29,442 bases of DNA from Deltaproteobacteria bacterium. GTDB taxonomy: Bacteria > Bdellovibrionota_C > UBA2361 > J135. The position numbers and the translations under genes were made by a program. The stretch spans positions 1 to 29,442 of the forward strand of contig JACKAH010000021.1 in NCBI GenBank assembly GCA_020635175.1, read 5' to 3'. This document shows positions 1 through 7,369 of the stretch, piece by piece. A model generated the notes under the pieces. It was not told the origin of the DNA, ran no database searches, and saw only the letters and a list, made by a program, of their open reading frames with translations. The stretch's first letter is position 1. Each line of letters begins with the position of its first letter.

Positions 1-1
1 A

Positions 2-805
2 GTTGGAACGTATACTGAAGCGATGGTAGCAGGGCCTGTTTTTGAAAATGCACAGATACCATTAGTTAACATATGGGACTCCGCTCCAGAGATTGAAGCA
101 CTCGGGAATTATGTTTTTGGAATTGGTGTTTGGACTCCTAGTTCGTCAGAGGTTTCTGCAAAGTATGCTCGAGAAAATATCAAAGCAAAAACCGCTGTTA
201 CAATTTGCAATAATGGCGAATGGTCACTTGAGGTAGCAAAAGCATTTAGAGAAAATTTCGAAAAGGATGGTGGAAAAGTTTTAGATCATTTTGAAATTAA
301 TCCCGGAGAGTCCGATTTTAGAACAATTCTACTAAAAGTTAAATCGCTAAACCCTGATGTTATATATGCTCCTGTAACTGACAACATCTCAGCTTTTTGG
401 CTTCAACTTGGTAGATCTGGGTATACAAAAACTGTAATTACCTCTGATATTTTAAACCAAGAGATCCTAAACCAAGTTGGCTCATCAGCGGAAGGCGTTT
501 ATCAAACACAAGCAGCAGATCCTAGCTCCCCTGCTACAATTGAGATGCTTGATGCTTATAAAGCTAAGCATGGCAAAGACTGCACCCAAGTATTCTTTAC
601 AAGCCTTGGTTATGATTCTGTAATGTTTTTGGCTAAAGCAATGCAGACAAAAGGTCTTAAGCGTAACCTAATAAAAGATGGTCTCTATGAAATCGCTAAC
701 TATCCTGGAGCATCAGGAGTTGCAACGATGACCCCTGAGGGTTCAGTAAAGAGAATAGTAAGTGTCTTTCAGGTCAAAGATAGTAAATTAGTACCTGTAA
801 GTTAG
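2..805 (+). CDS. ABC transporter substrate-binding protein, branched-chain amino-acid type (5' partial)
   Basis: This is the C-terminal two thirds or so of a type 1 periplasmic binding protein, the family that includes the Leu/Ile/Val-binding proteins. It would capture a small solute, often an amino acid, in the periplasm and deliver it to an ABC permease. The reading frame is open to the left edge of the window, so the ATG at 23 is internal and the true start lies outside. The translation shows a family-type segment in which intermediate sugar- or amino-acid-like ligands are contacted (GPVFENAQIPLVNIWDSAP), then the usual alternating sheet/helix pattern with 'LKVKSLNPDVIYAP', and the family's closing section with 'GASGVATMTPEGSV' followed by 'VFQVKDSKLVPV'. 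No permease or ATPase gene is visible; they may lie upstream. The substrate cannot be assigned. The stop codon abuts the stop of the convergent gene with no base between. Confidence 0.85.
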   Translation, partial: VGTYTEAMVAGPVFENAQIPLVNIWDSAPEIEALGNYVFGIGVWTPSSSEVSAKYARENIKAKTAVTICNNGEWSLEVAKAFRENFEKDGGKVLDHFEINPGESDFRTILLKVKSLNPDVIYAPVTDNISAFWLQLGRSGYTKTVITSDILNQEILNQVGSSAEGVYQTQAADPSSPATIEMLDAYKAKHGKDCTQVFFTSLGYDSVMFLAKAMQTKGLKRNLIKDGLYEIANYPGASGVATMTPEGSVKRIVSVFQVKDSKLVPVS

Positions 806-1609
806 TTATGCATTCAAACAACAAGCGTAATTCATCACACTAGTACTACTTGACCAACTTACTGTCCTAGCATCAGGTTGATCTGTCGGTGGTCCAGTAC
901 ATAAATCATCTGCACGCCTGTATGTGCCAAGTGCTTGATAAACTACTCCAAAAGATTCATGCATATTACCAATACCTGTCCACATCCAGACCCGATTTGG
1001 ATAATCTATTCCTAATGCTTCACGGTTTGAACATGCATATGCGAGATCTTGCAGATCGCAGATTTTAGCTCCCATCTGATAACAGTCAGCCAATGCTTGC
1101 TCCAAGGTTCCTTTCGAATCGAAACTAGGCTCCATGCATTTTGGTCCCAGCATAATCCAACCTTCTGGGCATCGAGGCCCTGAATCATTTTCTAAGCCAT
1201 CTAGTTTTGCTTGCACCACAGCATCAATATTGGTGATCGTTACAATATTGGAATCTTTCTCGATACGTCTATTATGATAAACAACTGATGTTCTCGCTCT
1301 TAGTTTTAATGTTGAAGAGCTGTAATCTGCAGGCCACTGTATCTTTGTATCTATTTGACCTGAATTACTAAAGACACCCTCTTCCAGCATAGTTTGATTT
1401 TCTCCATCATTATCTAAGATCCAGAGTTGATAACGATGCATTGGAAACCAGCTTATAGAAATATCTATAGATTCATTTGGATCTGCTAAGATATTACTCG
1501 AAACCCTGATCACAGGATTCATGCGTGGATCTGCTAAGAGATCTGTTGATGTAAATATCAATGAGAAAAGAGAGACGATAGATAAACCACTTCTAAATAC
1601 TAACCGCAT
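806..1609 (-). CDS. Secreted protein with a C-terminal Cys-rich lectin/FGE-like domain
   Basis: The protein has 267 residues. It begins with a clear Sec signal peptide (basic MRLVFR, a hydrophobic stretch, then a likely cleavage after LLA), so it should be exported. Residues of about 30-125 look like a beta-sandwich (alternating hydrophobic strands), and about 145-267 form a Cys-rich domain starting at 'CPEGWIMLGPKCME'. That part has features of proteins with a formylglycine-enzyme or C-type-lectin-like fold: an 'ALADCYQMGAKICD' segment, a 'VWMWTG' segment and a closing 'SVMNYACCL'. No catalytic residue can be named. The start is supported by a GAGGT Shine-Dalgarno site 6 nt before the ATG. 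Function is unknown; adhesion or surface binding is a guess. Confidence 0.7.
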   Translation of the reverse strand: MRLVFRSGLSIVSLFSLIFTSTDLLADPRMNPVIRVSSNILADPNESIDISISWFPMHRYQLWILDNDGENQTMLEEGVFSNSGQIDTKIQWPADYSSSTLKLRARTSVVYHNRRIEKDSNIVTITNIDAVVQAKLDGLENDSGPRCPEGWIMLGPKCMEPSFDSKGTLEQALADCYQMGAKICDLQDLAYACSNREALGIDYPNRVWMWTGIGNMHESFGVVYQALGTYRRADDLCTGPPTDQPDARTVSWSSSTSVMNYACCLNA

Positions 1610-1639
1610 TGGTGACCTCGCTACTACACACCCACAAAG

Positions 1640-1689
1640 AAGGCCCGTCCCTAATATGATAAGTATCGAACAGATTTCATACGGGCTTT
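1640..1689 (-). terminator. Possible intrinsic terminator or leader hairpin between the TauE-like gene and the secreted protein gene
   Basis: Nine-base arms at 1640-1648 and 1681-1689 pair with one G-U (AAGGCCCGT with ACGGGCTTT). The 32-nt loop itself contains GATA-AG-TATC. Read on the minus strand, the stem is followed by the short pyrimidine run CTTCTTT. It could end the TauE transcript, or it could be a leader structure for the gene starting at 1609. The U-tract is imperfect and the loop long. Confidence 0.35.
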
Positions 1690-1740
1690 ACTTATTGAGC
1701 CGAAAATTACCCCTTATACAAAATTGGTAATAATTCTTAG

Positions 1741-2505
1741 CTAAGTCACGAAGAGCTTATAAATCAAACTAATTGCTAAAACTGACCCAACGCATTTCAG
1801 CAAAACTAAAATTTTGTCTGTTTTTACTTTGTGAACAATAGCGCCAACAATTACTCCAGACAACGCAGCAGAGCAAAACATAGGAATCAGAAAATCAAGA
1901 TTTATAAACCCAAATTGATAGTATCTAAAAGCAGCTAAAGCTCGACCAAAAACAAGGGAAAATGAAAGAAGAAATAATGCATTATGATATCTAAAATGAA
2001 ACAGATAAATTAATCCTAACAATCCAAAGATAAAATCTCCGATTGAAAGAAGCGCATTATAAATGCCTATTAACAAACCAAACAAGGACAACAAAAGTAC
2101 ATTTCTGAGCGTTACTTCAAATGAATCATTAAATTTTGGCTCTTTGTTGTAAAAAAGAATCTTCGCTAGAACTATGACAACGACTAAAGTAAAGATAACT
2201 TCCAAAGTTTCTCTTGGAATAATAAGTAGGATCTCAGCACCAATATAAGATCCAAGCAAACAAGCTAAAATATAAACAAAATGAAATCGTTCTATCTGTT
2301 GCGTTCTAAGTAGCATTAAAAAGAGGCCTAGCTCACTTCCCAAAACAGCTGCATTATCTAACGCAATCGCTGATTTAACATCAAATGAGAGTATATTCTG
2401 TAAGAAAAATTGAGTAACGATGCTGCCACCCCCAACAAAGTTGCCATAGAACTCTCCAATGAAAATTCCTATGCACGCGACAATGATTGAGAGTGAAAGT
2501 GACAC
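1741..2505 (-). CDS. TauE/SafE family membrane permease
   Basis: A 254-residue integral membrane protein with about seven or eight hydrophobic helices and almost no soluble region. Length and layout match the TauE/SafE (sulfite exporter) family. The N-terminal helix carries the family's glycine-rich signature (GNFVGGGSIVTQFFL), followed by 'AIALDNAAVLGSELGLF', where members usually have a small-residue and serine-rich stretch; the second half begins a repeat of the fold with 'LIGIYNALLSIGDFIFGLL'. Family members export or import sulfite, sulfonates or other organic anions across the inner membrane; the substrate here is unknown. Translation starts at a GTG with an AGAGGT Shine-Dalgarno sequence five bases upstream. 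It lies 9 nt after the ceramidase-like gene on the same strand and is probably co-transcribed with it. Confidence 0.85.
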   Translation of the reverse strand: MSLSLSIIVACIGIFIGEFYGNFVGGGSIVTQFFLQNILSFDVKSAIALDNAAVLGSELGLFLMLLRTQQIERFHFVYILACLLGSYIGAEILLIIPRETLEVIFTLVVVIVLAKILFYNKEPKFNDSFEVTLRNVLLLSLFGLLIGIYNALLSIGDFIFGLLGLIYLFHFRYHNALFLLSFSLVFGRALAAFRYYQFGFINLDFLIPMFCSAALSGVIVGAIVHKVKTDKILVLLKCVGSVLAISLIYKLFVT

Positions 2506-2514
2506 AGAGGACCT

Positions 2515-3188
2515 CTAATTAAAATCAGCTACCTTAAATGAATTATCTCTCTTCAAGACATAATCCATAATAAAATAAACGCTGATCCCTCCAAATAGAT
2601 GCCAAAGAAAATGTGTACCCATCGGGAATATATCTTTTAGCACAGAATCGAATTGGCGCATAGTGATTGCCAGCAAAAAACTCCCAAGGGCTATAATTAT
2701 GCTAAAAACATCTGTTAGTTTTCTTTTAAAACAATCAAGGAAAATTGGCGTTAGTATAATTAATGCTAATGTTGAATACCCTATCCCAATCCGTAGATGT
2801 ATCGGTATGCTTAGCTGTGAACGAATTAAACCAATAATAAAAAATGGAATTAAAGTTACGGCAAGTGCCTTGATATGTGAACCTAGAAACTGTTTCCAAA
2901 AATAGCCAGCAGCGATAAGGCTAATAAGCATAATCGGAACAAAATCTAAAATAAGCCAAATACTATGACTTCTTGTTGCATGATAAACCGTTCTCCAATA
3001 AACCCGAGACTAAGGATGGGCAAAATCGTAACTAATAGCGGATGAGATTGATATCTCAAGCGGGTTTGATATGTAAAATACAAAATCATCAGTAAGAAGA
3101 TAACGTTACTTACTGTATTAAATGGCTCAACAGGAAACTGCGTCATATCAGTTTCTGCATAAATTGGACCGAAATCATTAGGGCTCAC
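2515..3188 (-). pseudogene. Ceramidase-like (CREST superfamily) membrane hydrolase interrupted by a frameshift
   Basis: Two adjacent minus-strand frames encode the halves of one protein. 2946-3188 gives the N-terminus with 'VEPFNTVSNVIFLLMILYF', the opening signature of alkaline-ceramidase-like proteins. 2515-2931 gives the rest. Reading the second frame upstream of its first ATG restores 'VYHATRSHSIWLILDFVPIM', and the protein ends with 'GTHFLWHLFGG'. The histidines of YHATRSH and THFLWH are the expected metal ligands of the CREST fold. The frames join at about 2989-2990, where one base is missing or two are extra; a contracted A run (GAAACG to GAACG) would explain it. The intact protein would be about 225 residues with seven helices and would hydrolyse an amide-type lipid bond. 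It may be a pseudogene, an assembly error or a frameshifted gene. The first frame starts at GTG. Confidence 0.7.
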
Positions 3189-3389
3189 AGTAGAAACTCT
3201 TTTAAAATTCTCTAAATTTCATGCATAAATTTACCGGATTAGTCAGTATTTGAAAATCAAGGAAGCAAATTTGTGAATCTCAGCCATAACGTGTAAACTA
3301 CACATTATAAATTTCAATAGTGCGTACCCTCGCTCTTTCTCAATTACATTGCGTATTAATTTATAGCCATAGGCTAAGTAAAAGGTTCT

Positions 3390-3416
3390 GCTCAGAAATG
3401 AGCACTAACGGAGAGA
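3390..3416 (+). promoter_or_regulatory. Leader hairpin with GAAA tetraloop and Shine-Dalgarno site of the GC-rich gene
   Basis: GCTCA (3390-3394) and TGAGC (3399-3403) pair across a GAAA loop, a stable GNRA tetraloop. The site GGAGAG follows at about 3410-3415, six bases before the ATG at 3420. The hairpin may insulate the start site or stabilise the mRNA. This is seen directly in the sequence; the role is inferred. Confidence 0.5.
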
Positions 3417-3419
3417 CTG

Positions 3420-4103
3420 ATGAATGAATTCGGAAGAGTGGTGCTTTTAGGAGCTCCACCTGCAACGGGCAAGAGTACCGTTGCAACCGAGCTAGCAGAG
3501 GAGCTACTCGAGTGCACCGGCAGGCCCTGGAGGACCATCGACAACGAGACGCTCTTTACCCCGCAGGCGAGAGTTATCTTCGCCGAGGCGAGCGGGCTCG
3601 AGCTCGGAAGCCCCGAGTTCGCGCGCACCTTCAACCGGCACATGCAGCTCTGCCACCAGGAGATGTGCCGCCTGGTTGCCAGCCATGGCGTGAACGTGGT
3701 GATGCAGGGCCCCTTCGAGGATCTGACCTGCGAGGTCGACGGCGAGCCTCTCTGGCTCAAGATGGTCAACCACGACTTCAAGGGCTTCGGACTCATCGGG
3801 GTGTACATGCTCCTCTGGCCCGAGAACAACCCTGAGATCACCTCGACTGGGATCCTCAAGTGCGAGGACTTCATCCCGGTCGAGCGCGAGATCCAGGCTC
3901 GTCTGCAGAAGCGCGGAGAGGGCAACCAGATCCAGACAACCCTCGATGCCGACAAGCACGAGCCCGACTACTACCGAGTCCGGGCGAAGAAGGTCCTTCA
4001 CACCGCTGAGACCTTCCGTATCCCGGTCGTGCGGCAGCGATGGACTGACGCGAGTCAGGACGTCATCGAGGAACTGACCAACGCCATCCTCGAGCAGCTC
4101 TGA
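3420..4103 (+). CDS. P-loop kinase-like ATP-binding protein encoded in a GC-rich island
   Basis: A 227-residue soluble protein. Residues 9-20 form a Walker A loop (GAPPATGKST), placed right after an N-terminal hydrophobic strand (RVVLLG), as in small P-loop kinases and phosphotransferases such as the AAA_33 and zeta-toxin-like groups. 'NVVMQGPFEDL' near residue 95 could be the Walker B strand, and 'RLQKRGEG' near 165 could be the lid region. The substrate cannot be read from the sequence. The gene stands out in composition: bases 3601-3660 contain 40 G or C out of 60 and codons end mostly in G or C, while neighbours are AT-rich. It has its own Shine-Dalgarno site (GGAG, six bases before the ATG) and a perfect terminator, so it looks like a complete unit acquired from a high-GC donor, perhaps a phage or plasmid. 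The long opposite-strand frames here are shadows of its GC-rich codons. Confidence 0.75.
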   Translation: MNEFGRVVLLGAPPATGKSTVATELAEELLECTGRPWRTIDNETLFTPQARVIFAEASGLELGSPEFARTFNRHMQLCHQEMCRLVASHGVNVVMQGPFEDLTCEVDGEPLWLKMVNHDFKGFGLIGVYMLLWPENNPEITSTGILKCEDFIPVEREIQARLQKRGEGNQIQTTLDADKHEPDYYRVRAKKVLHTAETFRIPVVRQRWTDASQDVIEELTNAILEQL

Positions 4104-4110
4104 GATGTTT

Positions 4111-4153
4111 ACCGGCGGATCGACCAACCTACCGATCCGCCGGTCCATTTTTT
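4111..4153 (+). terminator. Strong intrinsic terminator of the P-loop gene
   Basis: A perfect 12-base inverted repeat, ACCGGCGGATCG (4111-4122) with CGATCCGCCGGT (4133-4144), has a 10-nt loop and is followed by six T at 4148-4153. It lies eight bases after the stop codon, and its GC-richness matches the gene and not the surroundings. Confidence 0.92.
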
Positions 4154-4217
4154 ATCTTAGCCTAGGCTTACCTTTTTAGATCTATACGAACAAAAACTGA
4201 TGTGATACGCTTAAAGC

Positions 4218-4628
4218 ATGCAACAACCACAACACAGCTTACAAACACTACGCATCATTTGGGGTGCTTTCCTATTTTCTGCCTGCATCATGTTCCCAAT
4301 GATTATAACGTTAACCATAACAGAACCGCGGCCTTTTGATTCTTCGGAAACAATACCTATGATTTTATGCGGGATAGGCCTAATCAACATGTTGATAATA
4401 CCACAAGTGATGTCTGCAATACTTTTAAAAGGAAAACCTTCTCAAAGAGGAGAAGAAGAGAAATTTAGAGCAAGTTCTAATTTTACTATCTTTCTGATAA
4501 GCATAGTTCTAACTGAAAGTGGAGCAATCATGGGATTTGCTTCAAGTTATATGTCATCAATGAGAGAATGGTCTTACATAATGTCGACGATTGCGTTTGC
4601 ATTATTTTTGAGATTCTTCCCAAAATAA
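4218..4628 (+). CDS. Small four-helix inner-membrane protein of unknown function
   Basis: A 136-residue protein with four predicted membrane helices, at about residues 12-32, 45-68, 88-107 and 115-133. It opens with 'LRIIWGAFLFSACI' and has 'LTESGAIMGFASSYM' at the start of the second half. That pairing recalls a group of small uncharacterised bacterial membrane proteins whose second half looks faintly like ATP synthase subunit c; this is a resemblance from memory only. No charged catalytic residues lie within the helices apart from the glutamate in TESGAIMG. No Shine-Dalgarno site is evident, and a TACGCT hexamer lies six bases before the ATG, so the transcript may be leaderless. Its stop codon directly abuts that of the convergent ankyrin gene. 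Confidence 0.7.
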   Translation: MQQPQHSLQTLRIIWGAFLFSACIMFPMIITLTITEPRPFDSSETIPMILCGIGLINMLIIPQVMSAILLKGKPSQRGEEEKFRASSNFTIFLISIVLTESGAIMGFASSYMSSMREWSYIMSTIAFALFLRFFPK

Positions 4629-4982
4629 TTACATCCGAGCACCGTAGCCCTGCAATAGCTTAATCACTTTCTTATGATGGAAATCATTTGCCAATTTCAA
4701 AGGAGTAGATCCCTTGTTTGTTAGAGCATTAACATTTGCTCCATGTCTAACTAAATACTCAACAATGTCTTCATGCCCCTTTGACGCAGCCCAGTGCAGA
4801 GCGGTTGCTCCCTGCTTGTTAACACCATTTACACTAGCACCTTCTTTAATAAGCTGTTTAACCTTTTTAATGCTACCCCTCATTGCCGCAGCATGAAGTG
4901 GTGGTTCGTCGTAATATTGATTTTGACAACCAAATACAAAAGCAAAGATTAAAACAAAGAATATTTTTACAAGTTTATGCAT
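4629..4982 (-). CDS. Ankyrin-repeat lipoprotein
   Basis: A small exported protein of 117 residues from the ATG at 4982; a TTG at 4994 would add four residues. It has a lipoprotein signal peptide ending in 'FAFVFGC', with the Cys as the lipidation site, followed by three ankyrin repeats: 'PPLHAAAMRGSIKKVKQLI', 'GATALHWAASKGHEDIVEYL' and 'GSTPLKLANDFHHKKVIKLL'. Ankyrin repeats bind other proteins, so this is probably a membrane-tethered periplasmic binding module. Its start overlaps the end of the upstream glycosidase-family gene (ATGCATAA carries both the start and the stop), which points to translational coupling and a shared job. The partner is unknown. Confidence 0.82.
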   Translation of the reverse strand: MHKLVKIFFVLIFAFVFGCQNQYYDEPPLHAAAMRGSIKKVKQLIKEGASVNGVNKQGATALHWAASKGHEDIVEYLVRHGANVNALTNKGSTPLKLANDFHHKKVIKLLQGYGARM

Positions 4983-5784
4983 CCTCTTTCTCAATTAATG
5001 ATAAAGCAACTGGAACCTCATCTCTACCTGGGATAAACAGAGATAAGGACTGATCTTGCGAACTCTCACCATTGTATTTTATGTACATCTGAGCAGAGCC
5101 ACCACCATCGAGGTTTAATGCATCCTTACACTGAATTTCCGGTCTTAAAAGTAACTTTTGCAGCTGCTCGAGTGATAACCCGATAAATCCTGAGTTGGTG
5201 CAAAAAAACACTACTCTTCCAATATTATCAATACATACTCCAGCACGTCTTGAGGTTTCCTGCGACTGCTTGAGCCCATCAACTTCCCTACCGTTGTAGA
5301 TCAACCTTGGCCCAGACTGAACCGCTTCTAAAATACCCTCTAAAGAGAACTTATTTCTAGGAATGATTGATAAACCAGTGTCCTTTACCTGAAAGACCCC
5401 TGTTAAAACATTACCTCCTCGATGAAGATTATTAAAAACAATGCCACGATGGACTACTATTCCAAGTGGATTAGACTTAGGGTCAAAGAAATTTGCATTT
5501 ATTGTAAGGACTGCATTTTGCTTTTTTGCCAATGCTCGCACTGTAGCTTTTTGGAATGAAAAGTCCTTAGCTCTAGTTACAACTACACGGTGTTGCTTGA
5601 GTGCACTTCTTAAAAAAAGAACCTTAGATGAAAAAATACCAGACTCATCAGTACCAAGCTCTAAGATCTCTAGATCTTGACTGAGAGCTCTCCATTCGTG
5701 CTGAGCGGGCGGGCGTAAAAGATTCTCTTGAGCAAAAGCACTAAATGAAAAGAGAAAAACAAGGATAGAAAATAGAAACTTCAT
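4975..5784 (-). CDS. Secreted phosphodiester glycosidase family protein (NAGPA/DUF2233-like)
   Basis: From the ATG at 5784 the protein has 269 residues and opens with a textbook signal peptide (MKFLFSILVFLFSFSAFA, cut before QENLL). The frame continues upstream to a TTG, but that would bury the signal peptide. Family landmarks are present in order: 'VLTINANFFDPKSNPLGIVV', 'EAVQSGPRLIYNGREV', 'RRAGVCIDNIGRVVFF' and 'ALNLDGGGSAQMYI'. These are the conserved blocks of the domain found in the human uncovering enzyme NAGPA and in many bacterial exported proteins. The usual role is hydrolysis of a glycosyl phosphodiester, and the conserved Asp, Asn and Arg residues of those blocks suggest it is active. 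It should act outside the inner membrane. It forms a coupled pair with the ankyrin lipoprotein. Confidence 0.85.
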   Translation of the reverse strand: MKFLFSILVFLFSFSAFAQENLLRPPAQHEWRALSQDLEILELGTDESGIFSSKVLFLRSALKQHRVVVTRAKDFSFQKATVRALAKKQNAVLTINANFFDPKSNPLGIVVHRGIVFNNLHRGGNVLTGVFQVKDTGLSIIPRNKFSLEGILEAVQSGPRLIYNGREVDGLKQSQETSRRAGVCIDNIGRVVFFCTNSGFIGLSLEQLQKLLLRPEIQCKDALNLDGGGSAQMYIKYNGESSQDQSLSLFIPGRDEVPVALSLIEKEDA

Positions 5785-5885
5785 AAGGAGTGTTTTATAA
5801 CAACTATAGACGGAACAACAGGAGATACTAAGTATCTTCAAGATATTATTTTCAATAGATTATTTGTTTCAGATAGAAATTTGGC

Positions 5886-5913
5886 AAAAAAATAGCCGGC
5901 CCTAAGGGCCGGC
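5886..5913 (-). terminator. Strong intrinsic terminator of the putative RNA
   Basis: On the minus strand GCCGGCCC and GGGCCGGC pair perfectly around a TTA loop and are followed by TATTTTTTT. The plus-strand arms are 5895-5902 and 5906-5913, with the A run at 5886-5892. Nothing convincing on the minus strand other than the RNA could use it. Confidence 0.88.
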
Positions 5914-6152
5914 CTGAGTGACAGCTGTCCTACCTCGCAACTGCGGTTTTGTATCCCCGCTACGAAAGAGACGACAGAGGATCTGCATATACTTTATATT
6001 GTAACGAGCAGAAGGCTGAATGTGTGTGGTTCAAGGAGGTGCTCATTACCATATACACAGACGATCTCTAACAACTCTCACGTTTAGGTGAGGAAACCGT
6101 CATAGCAGTAAAGAGCAAGCTGTGTGCCAAGGCTCAATTCTGGGTAATCACC
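5886..6152 (-). ncRNA. Putative structured non-coding RNA, about 270 nt, family not recognised
   Basis: The 5842-6374 gap holds nested long-range complementarity and no convincing gene. The 5' domain is closed by AGGTG..ATTACC (6037-6050) with GGTAAT.ACCT (6143-6153). Inside lie ACACAG (6055-6060) with CTGTGT (6119-6124), then ACG with CGT, then CTCAC with GTGAG around a six-base loop. A 3' domain shows CTGTC with GACAG around GCGG and CCGC. On the minus strand the RNA ends at a strong intrinsic terminator. A TAATAT hexamer at 6158-6163 (minus) sits where a -10 box would place the 5' end at about 6151, exactly at the closing stem; no good -35 is seen. The strand choice rests on the terminator. 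I compared it by memory with 6S, SRP, RNase P, tmRNA and GEMM and found no match. Confidence 0.6.
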
Positions 6153-6395
6153 TAGAAATATTAAGTTTCTTTAAAACGACAGAGACTGAGCTATGGCATA
6201 TTCTGCCGTTTTTGCTGGTAATTTTTTTCCCCAGGCAGATAAAACCAACTCTAACGAAACGCTATTTGTTTTTAGCATTTCGATATCACTTGTCTTTTTG
6301 TGCAACAACTTACCTAGGTTAAAATAATGTAGACTTTTTTGTTCTTAATCAGTTAGGTTACCTTTCCCATTTTTTTGATTTTTTATTTTGTGTTT

Positions 6396-6926
6396 ATGAA
6401 CGACCAAACTTTTCATTCTCGGTTAGTAGAGCTTTTAAAGAAAAGTAGAAAAGCTACTAGATTATATAGTGGTGTAAGCAAATCAAAGCGTGGAACCGCA
6501 TATGCTGAATCACAAGTAACAGAATGGAAGAATGTAAACCATCAACTAGTCACTAGTCTCTCCGCTGCATTAGATCAACCAAACGCAAACAAAACAAACA
6601 AGCTTGCTAACGAAGTTGCATTAATTCTTGATAGATTTCTGAAGGAAGAGCAGTCTTCTGAACTTGAGCTAAAGCAAAAGCAGAAGAAACTTATTCAATC
6701 TGCTGAAAACTCAAGCTTCGTACAAGCCGCAACACTTAGCCAAGAACTAGTTACACTCAAAGCAAGAGTGCAAGCACTACAGGCAGTTCATCACGAACTA
6801 AAAAGTGTGATTAGAAAAAGTAGAGTTACTTTAGAACCTATTGCTCACACTCCTAAAACTACAGAGCCAGAACAGAAGGTCTTCGCTCAAGTTATACCAA
6901 TGAGAAAGAAGGTCCAGGTTAGCTAG
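6396..6926 (+). CDS. Cytoplasmic coiled-coil protein of unknown function
   Basis: A 176-residue hydrophilic protein from the ATG at 6396; an in-frame TTG at 6375 would add an unlikely hydrophobic stub. Residues 1-80 are basic and helical ('LVELLKKSRKATRLY'). About 85-150 form a charged helical region with heptad-like spacing ('EEQSSELELKQKQKK', 'LVTLKARVQALQAVHHEL'), consistent with a coiled coil and probable dimerisation. No enzyme motif or DNA-binding fold can be named. No Shine-Dalgarno site is seen; a TATTTT hexamer lies close before the start. Upstream are two copies of TAGGTTA, at 6315 and 6354, and a similar one precedes the next gene. Confidence 0.65.
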   Translation: MNDQTFHSRLVELLKKSRKATRLYSGVSKSKRGTAYAESQVTEWKNVNHQLVTSLSAALDQPNANKTNKLANEVALILDRFLKEEQSSELELKQKQKKLIQSAENSSFVQAATLSQELVTLKARVQALQAVHHELKSVIRKSRVTLEPIAHTPKTTEPEQKVFAQVIPMRKKVQVS

Positions 6927-7090
6927 GCTCATTACTTTTAAAGCTAAAAAAGAGTTGCTTAGTTCATAAGAGCCGTGCTCTTCCGTAAAATTTTTGATTT
7001 TTCAAAATTAAACAACTTTGTCTTACTTTTCTCTTGATTTTCTTACTTTAAATAGGTTAAACCTAATCTGTTTTCCGGTTGAGGCAATTT

Positions 7091-7327
7091 GTGGCGACAG
7101 TATTAAAATTAGTTAGCAACAATACCCAGATTAGATCTGGCTCAGAGCAAAGCTTGAGGGACAAAGAACATCAGGTGCAAAAAGTTAAACAGCTTCTAGC
7201 ACGTGCTTCTGAGATCTTATCTGAGCTTGGTGTTGAGTATTCAGAAACTCAGCTCATAGTTGATGAATGCGCGGAACTTATTGATGGCGACTATTCAGAT
7301 CAGATAGCTTACAGAGCCCTACCTTAA
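7091..7327 (+). CDS. Small acidic helical protein of unknown function
   Basis: A 78-residue protein. I chose the GTG at 7091, because GAGG at 7081-7084 lies six bases before it, an ideal ribosome binding site; the in-frame TTG at 7079 would place the start before that site. The sequence is helical and charged ('DKEHQVQKVKQLLARASEILSEL' split by short turns), then acidic ('VDECAELIDGDYSD'). It has no signal peptide or membrane helix and matches no family I recognise. The inverted repeat TAGGTT-A-AACCTA at 7053-7065 is 25 bases ahead of the start and may be an operator. Confidence 0.55.
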   Translation: MATVLKLVSNNTQIRSGSEQSLRDKEHQVQKVKQLLARASEILSELGVEYSETQLIVDECAELIDGDYSDQIAYRALP

Positions 7328-7369
7328 CTAGACCCTTCTAAAAGTAGAATCTCTTTAATCCTTACTAAT

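Noticed and set aside
1521..1730. A 69-codon plus-strand frame over the start of the secreted protein gene
   Set aside because: It is antisense to the signal peptide of the minus-strand gene and has no ribosome site or recognisable domain.
3504..4148. Long open frames on the opposite strand and in another frame across the GC-rich gene (also 3392-3955 and 3512-3835)
   Set aside because: They arise from GC-rich third positions of the plus-strand P-loop gene, which has a Walker A motif, a ribosome site and a terminator. The shadow products have no recognisable motif and are low in hydrophobic structure.
3370..4164. Integron cassette with an attC site
   Set aside because: The terminator hairpin is a simple perfect stem with a T-tract and lacks the R and L box layout with bulges; no integrase is present.
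5886..6152. Known RNA families (6S, SRP, tmRNA, RNase P, GEMM riboswitch)
   Set aside because: CCTTGAACC and TAGCGGGG in the sequence recall 6S and GEMM pieces, but the matching partner segments and consensus loops are missing, so no family was assigned.
6122..6322. A 66-codon plus-strand frame in the gap
   Set aside because: It overlaps the 5' end of the structured RNA, starts at GTG without a ribosome site, and shows no domain.
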